Source: Riptortus pedestris
Lineage: Eukaryota; Arthropoda; Insecta; Hemiptera; Alydidae
Length of the DNA: 64,000 nt
Direction of reading: 5' to 3'
Assembly: GCA_019009955.1 (NCBI GenBank)
Contig: CM032232.1
Span: forward strand, 69,172,001 to 69,236,000
Of the stretch, positions 58,741-64,000 are shown piece after piece. Both the position numbers and the translations under genes were made by a program. Below the pieces are notes generated by a model. That model saw only the letters and a list, made by a program, of their open reading frames with translations, made no database searches and had not been told where the DNA came from. Position 1 is the first letter of the stretch. Each line of letters begins with the position of its first letter.

Positions 58741-61686
58741 AATACTCCGGTTGCCGCTAATCGAATAAAAAATCTTAGATTCCAATAATCTTTGAAACGC
58801 CCAAAAACTTATAACTTAACCTTTGAACGACAAGGCTGTATCATGCGTAACACCTATGCCTTAAGTTGTTCACGCATGAGCTTGTAAAAAACAGGACAAG
58901 ACTGGTGTGCTTAATACCCTCCTATTCAATATTCAACTACATGTCAAGGTCATTGCATGCTCTGTACTCCACCATTTTTCGTACTTTTTGGGAGTGTTTG
59001 TGCCGGTAGGTGTCGTATTTGACGCAGCCTTGCTGTTTAACTTTCCTTTTGTATATTTTCTATAACACTGAATTCGCCATTTATCTCTGAAGAGGAGATT
59101 AGAAATGAACTTTTAAGACCTAATATATACATTAATATATATATATATATACATAATAAAAAGAATAGAAGAGGTACCCGTCTTTGCTATAAATGCCAAA
59201 GAAGTATTTGCGGTGAACACACAGTATACTATGCTTTCCCTGAAGTTTTGCCAATAACGAATCGCCAAGTGAATAGTTTCATGTTTTTTGTTTTTTTTTT
59301 GCATTATTTTTCTTATAAATGAGTGTCCTTTGTACTATCAAGCCAATGCACACACTAACACACAATTCTTCTTAACTTTTTTAAATGTTATTTTGAGAAA
59401 AGAAGAGTGATTCTGAGCAGAATAAAATGGAAAACTATCATATGGCTGGCAGGTGTCATGTATGAAACCTACTTGTCAAATTTGTACTGGGTCAAAGCCT
59501 TGTTGTTCAAAGGTTAAATATTATATCACATAAAATGTTTCAGAGGCTTCGAGTAGAACTTAACTTTCTTTATAAATTTATATATTTCTAATTTCTTTAA
59601 AACTCATTTAGAAGGTTAAAAAATGTTATATCAATCTAAAGTACATTACATAACACAAGCCGAGTATAAATGCTGGAGGGCATAGGGCATAAACTTCACA
59701 AATTTACGACCCTAGTCCTTCATTACTTCCAAAAGGCTCAGTTAAAACACTGAGTTAGTGACCCACATTTCAATTCCGTTGTCATAAATATAGCCTTTCA
59801 CAGGCTTTAGTAAAATGTATTTTATAAAATATAAAAAGTTTTATTAATAAAGATCTTCAACCTTATAAATTTTATTAAATTTCAATAAGGCCTCGTTTAT
59901 TAACCGTCTCACTTATGAAGAAATTGTTAATTTTATTTTTGGCCGGAGAGGGAGATTGATTTTTCCAATATTTTATATCAGGCCAGTATAATATATACCT
60001 GTCCTGATTTGAATAGCATACGTCAATAAATGTACTATATAACAACTTTATCCACAGGTAACCAAACCAAAACCAGCTCACGCCTACTTCTACCTTGCTA
60101 AAATTAATTAATCCTTAAATATGTTATTAGATGATGTTTCTCAATCATCAAAGCAAAGTAACATACAGATTTCTAATTATATTCACATATTTATCAAAAT
60201 TTCTGTTGATTCTGTTAATATTATATTTACATGCTATTAAGCGGGACCACCTGTGCAAATTAGATCGCTGCAGGCACTCGTTTTGTTTGGAGCACAAAAA
60301 ACTATCCCGTGTGGAGATTAAAGAAACCGGTATAAGGCAGACTATAAATATCTGACGGAACCACAGGTACATCGTGTTTGTAAATACTACAGTTCAATGT
60401 CACAGTAGTACTTGGTGTACTTGGGCGCTTTCTTCGTTACAAGTAATCCACTTTAAACCTTACCACGAGTCTTCTAAGAACTGAATTTTTTTTGTGTACC
60501 AACTCACTCAGATAAGACCTTCAATTCACATGTTCTCTAAGTAACACATGCGTTTCCACTGAATTAATGATTAAAACATTACTCAACCAGGTCTCAGTAG
60601 GCCTGCTAAATCAAAAGTTATTGCCAACAATGATCCTTTAGGCCCAAACATTAAATATGTTAGATATCCACTACTAATAATAATACTCAAGTCTCAGTCT
60701 ACGTTCCAAAGAAGAAAAGAAACTGTGAAAAGGAGATAATGGCGAAATTTCAAAACACTTCACAAAGCGTCATTTAGCCCGCACCGCTTTCAACAACACC
60801 TTTGGTATTATTTATTGGTAGTATTGAGTTCGAGCGACCAGTCTCACCTGGAACTCATGTTAAAACAAGATGTTAACATGACAATGTGGTGTCATTGAAA
60901 GCGTGAATAATGATTGTAAAGGATATTGACTCCTCGATGCTCTCTCTTGTAAAGTAGTTTATCATATCCAGCGCCCTCATATGATATAAAGAAACTATGA
61001 AAACTGGTCACAGAAACACTTCCTTCATGATTACTACCAGATAAATAGTAGTGAGTATACTCATACAATAAAGTGGATCCATTTAATTAAAAATGCAAGA
61101 TATATATTTAGTGTGTTATTAAGACTGTTTTAAATTCATTTATTACGTATTATTATTGAATTGATAGAGTATATGAAATATATTCATTGAATTTGAGTTA
61201 ATTTTTTAGTTAATTTTAATTAAAGGTATCAATATAAGGATGATCTTTAATAATAAGTTAAAAACTATAGGCATGGCATTAGTAAATTTTTCATAGAAAA
61301 AGAAAAATATTTGATTTATCCTATTGTTTTTTTTTTTAAATTTAATGGAAATAAACACTTCATTTTATTACGGCAGAACTATTTTCAATGATAACGTTAT
61401 ATTCATATTGAATTATTGTTACTTCACGAAAGTCAAGAAAAAGTAATATTCTTACCTCCTATGGGGCTATGTTAACTTCCTTTTTTGTCCTATCCATTCC
61501 AAAGATCAAATAAAGATATTTTTTTTTCTAGTTAATGGGGGAATATTTTCTCCTTATTAAAAACTTCTTACCTTAGGAAACTACACTTCATATTGCCTGC
61601 TCTTGTGAAGGATTATTATTTTGGGGAAGAAAAATGTATTTCCATTAAATAATCCATTTCCTAATCCAATTCTTAGTACATTATTT
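58741..61686. other. Noncoding, nothing recognised
   Basis: About 2.9 kb of AT-rich DNA, the largest stretch of this window without a recognised repeat. Short overlapping frames on both strands at 60131-60372 resemble nothing known. Confidence 0.45.
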
Positions 61687-62312
61687 TTAGCAGATTTCCC
61701 TTAAGGGAAATCAGCTATTGAGGTCGTACTCATGACGCGAGTTCTGAAAAATTTCCTCAAATGTCCATCGATCCTACCCAGGAGATGACGAAAATGAGGT
61801 CCGTTCAAAATTATATATATATATTTGTCTGTTAACGCTCTAGCGGTCGCAATTTTTGTTTGATCGTTACCAAACTTCATATTTAATCGTTTTACGTAAA
61901 AAGAGAGATCAAGTTCGTTAATGGCTGAAATCGGACCAGTGGGAGGGGGGGTTTAGAGGGGGGATTTTTGAAAATTCAAAATATCTCCGTTATTATGCGT
62001 CGGATCGAAAAATTGTATAGAATCAATCATATTGTAAATTACATTTACTATAAATATTGTTCTATACATTTATTCTGTATCTTGAATATTAACCGAGATA
62101 TTTGCATTTGTATTGTGTGTGTGGTCGAGGGAACCCCACCATGCTCCGGACTCTCCGCCGAGAGCTCTGGTGGCCGTTTCCAGAACTATTCGTCCCTCGT
62201 GAATAGGCTTAGAGATCCCTTCCTACTACAGCTGTTATTAGGCGGATTTCTCTATTGTAAAACATCACGTGGGAAATCTGCTTAGTTTACGCAGCCCCTG
62301 CGTGACGGACTT
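61687..62312 (-). mobile_element. Family A element, short type, full length (626 bp)
   Basis: One of the best-preserved copies: perfect 3' hairpin TTTCCCTTAAGGGAAA with CTGCTAA at 61687, perfect 5' hairpin ACGCAGGGGCTGCGT, and GTCCGTCACG with terminal AA at 62312. Its (AT)n is short (about 61812-61822). Confidence 0.95.
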
Positions 62313-62479
62313 TTTTAAACTTCTTTTGACCAATCCTGCTTCTTTTCAGTTGTGCTGGCTTGATGATGATGATGAGGTGGTGCTCGGCTGATCTAGTACG
62401 CAGATATAATAAGCTAAAAACAACAAACAGCCGTCTTCTCATACAGTACACTAGCAACTGACTGTCCAAACTTTGTTTT
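62313..62479. other. Spacer between two family A copies
   Basis: 167 bp of non-family sequence with a short GAT trinucleotide run (62362-62375). Nothing else recognised. Confidence 0.5.
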
Positions 62480-62616
62480 TTAGCAGATTTCCCTTAAGGG
62501 AAATCAGCTATTGAGGTCGTACCCATGACGCGAGTTTCGAAAAATTTCTTCAAATGTCCATCGATCCTACCCAGGAGATGACGAAAATGAGGTCCGTTCA
62601 AAATTATATATATATA
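62480..62616 (-). mobile_element. Family A 3' part, cut at its (AT)n by family C
   Basis: Intact 3' terminus and the GACCTCATTTTCGTCATCTC region reversed, up to the first ~10 bp of the AT tract, where family C begins with CTAGCTCAG. Confidence 0.9.
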
Positions 62617-64000
62617 CTAGCTCAGATACCCGGCTTCGCCCGGGAATTGATTTGAGGCTGAATGGTGATGGTATTTTTTTGGCAAGGCTTTACTTTGAAC
62701 AATATTTGACATTTACCCGTCCCAGTGATTTGGGTTAATACCCGTTTTTGGCGTTTGTTAAATTAATTTTTTATGTAAGTCTTCACTGTCCTCCAAATTG
62801 TCATATTTCCCGTTTCCTGTCCTCATAGTTCAAATTGGAATGAATTGTTGAGCATATCTATATTTTTACGCAAATTACTTTATTTATTTTATTATTCATT
62901 TGAGGCTGAATGGTGATGGTATTCTTTTGGCAAGGCTTTTGTTTGCACAATATTTTCACCTTTACCCGTCCCACTATTTAGGATTAACACCCGTTGTTGG
63001 CATTTGTTAATAATAAAATTATTTTTTTATGTAAGACTTCACTGTCCTGCATATTGTCATATTTCCCGTCTCCTGTGCATGATGCATAGAATGGAATTCT
63101 TAAGGAGAAAATATTGACATACATTTGAATTAATTTTTTCAGGTGAGGTACCTGGTAGTTCATATTGAAAATAAGTGTTGAGCAAATTTCTCTAAATAAC
63201 AAAATAAACAACTTTTGTTATGTGCATATTTGCCGAAACCCCAATAGGAAATAATTATTATTAATTGCAGGCCTCCGTTATAACCCCCACTCCTGCACGT
63301 CCCTAGAAATGTTAGTATGGCTTATTGTAAGGAAATCGTTAGTATTAATTCACATACCGAGTTTGATTTAGTTCGGTTGTGTCTTTTGTGCCAAATAAAA
63401 TTGTGGACTCCCGCTATAGTTTTTAGCGTATAACTCATTTATGCTTCCATATACGGCAAAAGTGCATATAACAAACGTTACTCTAAATAACAAAATAAAC
63501 AACTTTGGTTATGTGCATATTTGCTGAAAAAGCAATAGGAAACGAAATATCGCTATTTTTAATTTCAGGCCTCCCTTATAACCCCCACTCCTGCCCGTCC
63601 CTAGAAATGTTAGTATGGCTTATTATAAGGAAATCGTTAGTATTAATACACATAGCGAGTTTGGTTTAGTTCGGTTGAGTCTTTTGTGCGAAATAAAATT
63701 GTGGGCCCCCGCTATAGTTTTTAGCGTATAACTCATTTATACATCTGTATACAACAAAAGTGCATATAACAAAAGTTACTCTAAATAACAAAATAAACAA
63801 CTTTGGTTATGTGCATATTTGCTGAAAAAGCAATAGGAAACGAAATATCGCTGTTTTTAATTTCAGGCCTCCCTTATAACCCCCACTCCTGCCCGTCCCT
63901 AGAAATGTTAGTATGGCTTATTATAAGGAAATCGTTAGTATTAATACACATAGCGAGTTTGGTTTAGTTCGGTTGAGTCTTTTGTGCGAAATAAAATTGT
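62617..64000 (-). mobile_element. Family C Helitron-like element with tandem array, continues beyond window
   Basis: 3' end at 62617 (CTAG, then hairpin CCCGGGCGAAGCCGGG on the minus strand). The TTGAGGCTGAATGGTGATGG module occurs twice (about 62650 and 62902). Then come at least 2.7 tandem units of 291-298 bp starting at 63190, 63481 and 63779. The last unit, cut by the window edge, matches the one before it with a single difference over about 220 bp. Confidence 0.75.

Overview
This is AT-rich, repeat-dense nuclear DNA from an arthropod, probably an insect. The evidence is the mix of mobile elements: decayed R1-like, Jockey-like and RNase H-bearing (I-like) non-LTR retrotransposons, a piggyBac transposase remnant, a tRNA-derived SINE, Helitron/Helentron-type nonautonomous elements and long simple-sequence tracts. 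The species cannot be named from the sequence. There are no operons and no intact multi-domain host gene. The only gene I call with high confidence is a tRNA-Leu(UAG) at 55229-55308. Two short minus-strand ORFs (50642-50822 and 54270-54455) could be host exons but are weak.

Four repeat families make up most of the window. Family A is a ~0.58-1.0 kb element with a 5' hairpin, a 12-bp subterminal inverted repeat, a central (AT)n tract and a 3' hairpin ending CTGCTAA. This is the plan of Helentron-associated (HINE/DINE-1-like) elements, and there are more than twenty copies or pieces on both strands. Family C is a 1.3-1.6 kb element with a GC-rich hairpin ending in CTAG (Helitron-like) and internal ~295-bp tandem repeats: 33655-34909, 43341-44692, 48549-50174 and 62617 to the window end. 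Family L is a ~0.6 kb TG...CA solo LTR, four copies, each next to ATAT: 6590, 8119, 34915 and 38164. Family S is a tRNA-derived SINE, about seven copies.

Layout. 1-5 kb: LINE and piggyBac remnants. 5-9 kb: family A pieces and two solo LTRs, one inside a family A element. 9.8-10.3 kb: a broken glycoprotein-like reading frame. 13-17.2 kb: a LINE remnant, then a dense nest of family A copies. 19.5-23.3 kb: more family A and a SINE. 24-30 kb: Jockey-like and R1-like LINEs, the R1-like one split by a 1-kb family A element; then a minus-strand Jockey-like copy and a CpG-rich patch. 32-38.8 kb: family A copies, a family C element and two LTRs; one family A copy carries a long miRNA-precursor-like hairpin. 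40.5-45.5 kb: a 350-bp CT tract, an I-like LINE, family C, and a possible inverted-repeat element. 46-50.5 kb: two family A variants each split by a SINE, a LINE endonuclease piece and family C. 53 kb: a 23/69-bp higher-order minisatellite. 55.2 kb: tRNA-Leu. 56.6-64 kb: family A, a Penelope-like remnant, and a growing family C tandem array.

Nothing here forms a coordinated pathway. The biology visible is insertion of elements into one another, and several nests let element boundaries and relative ages be read directly.
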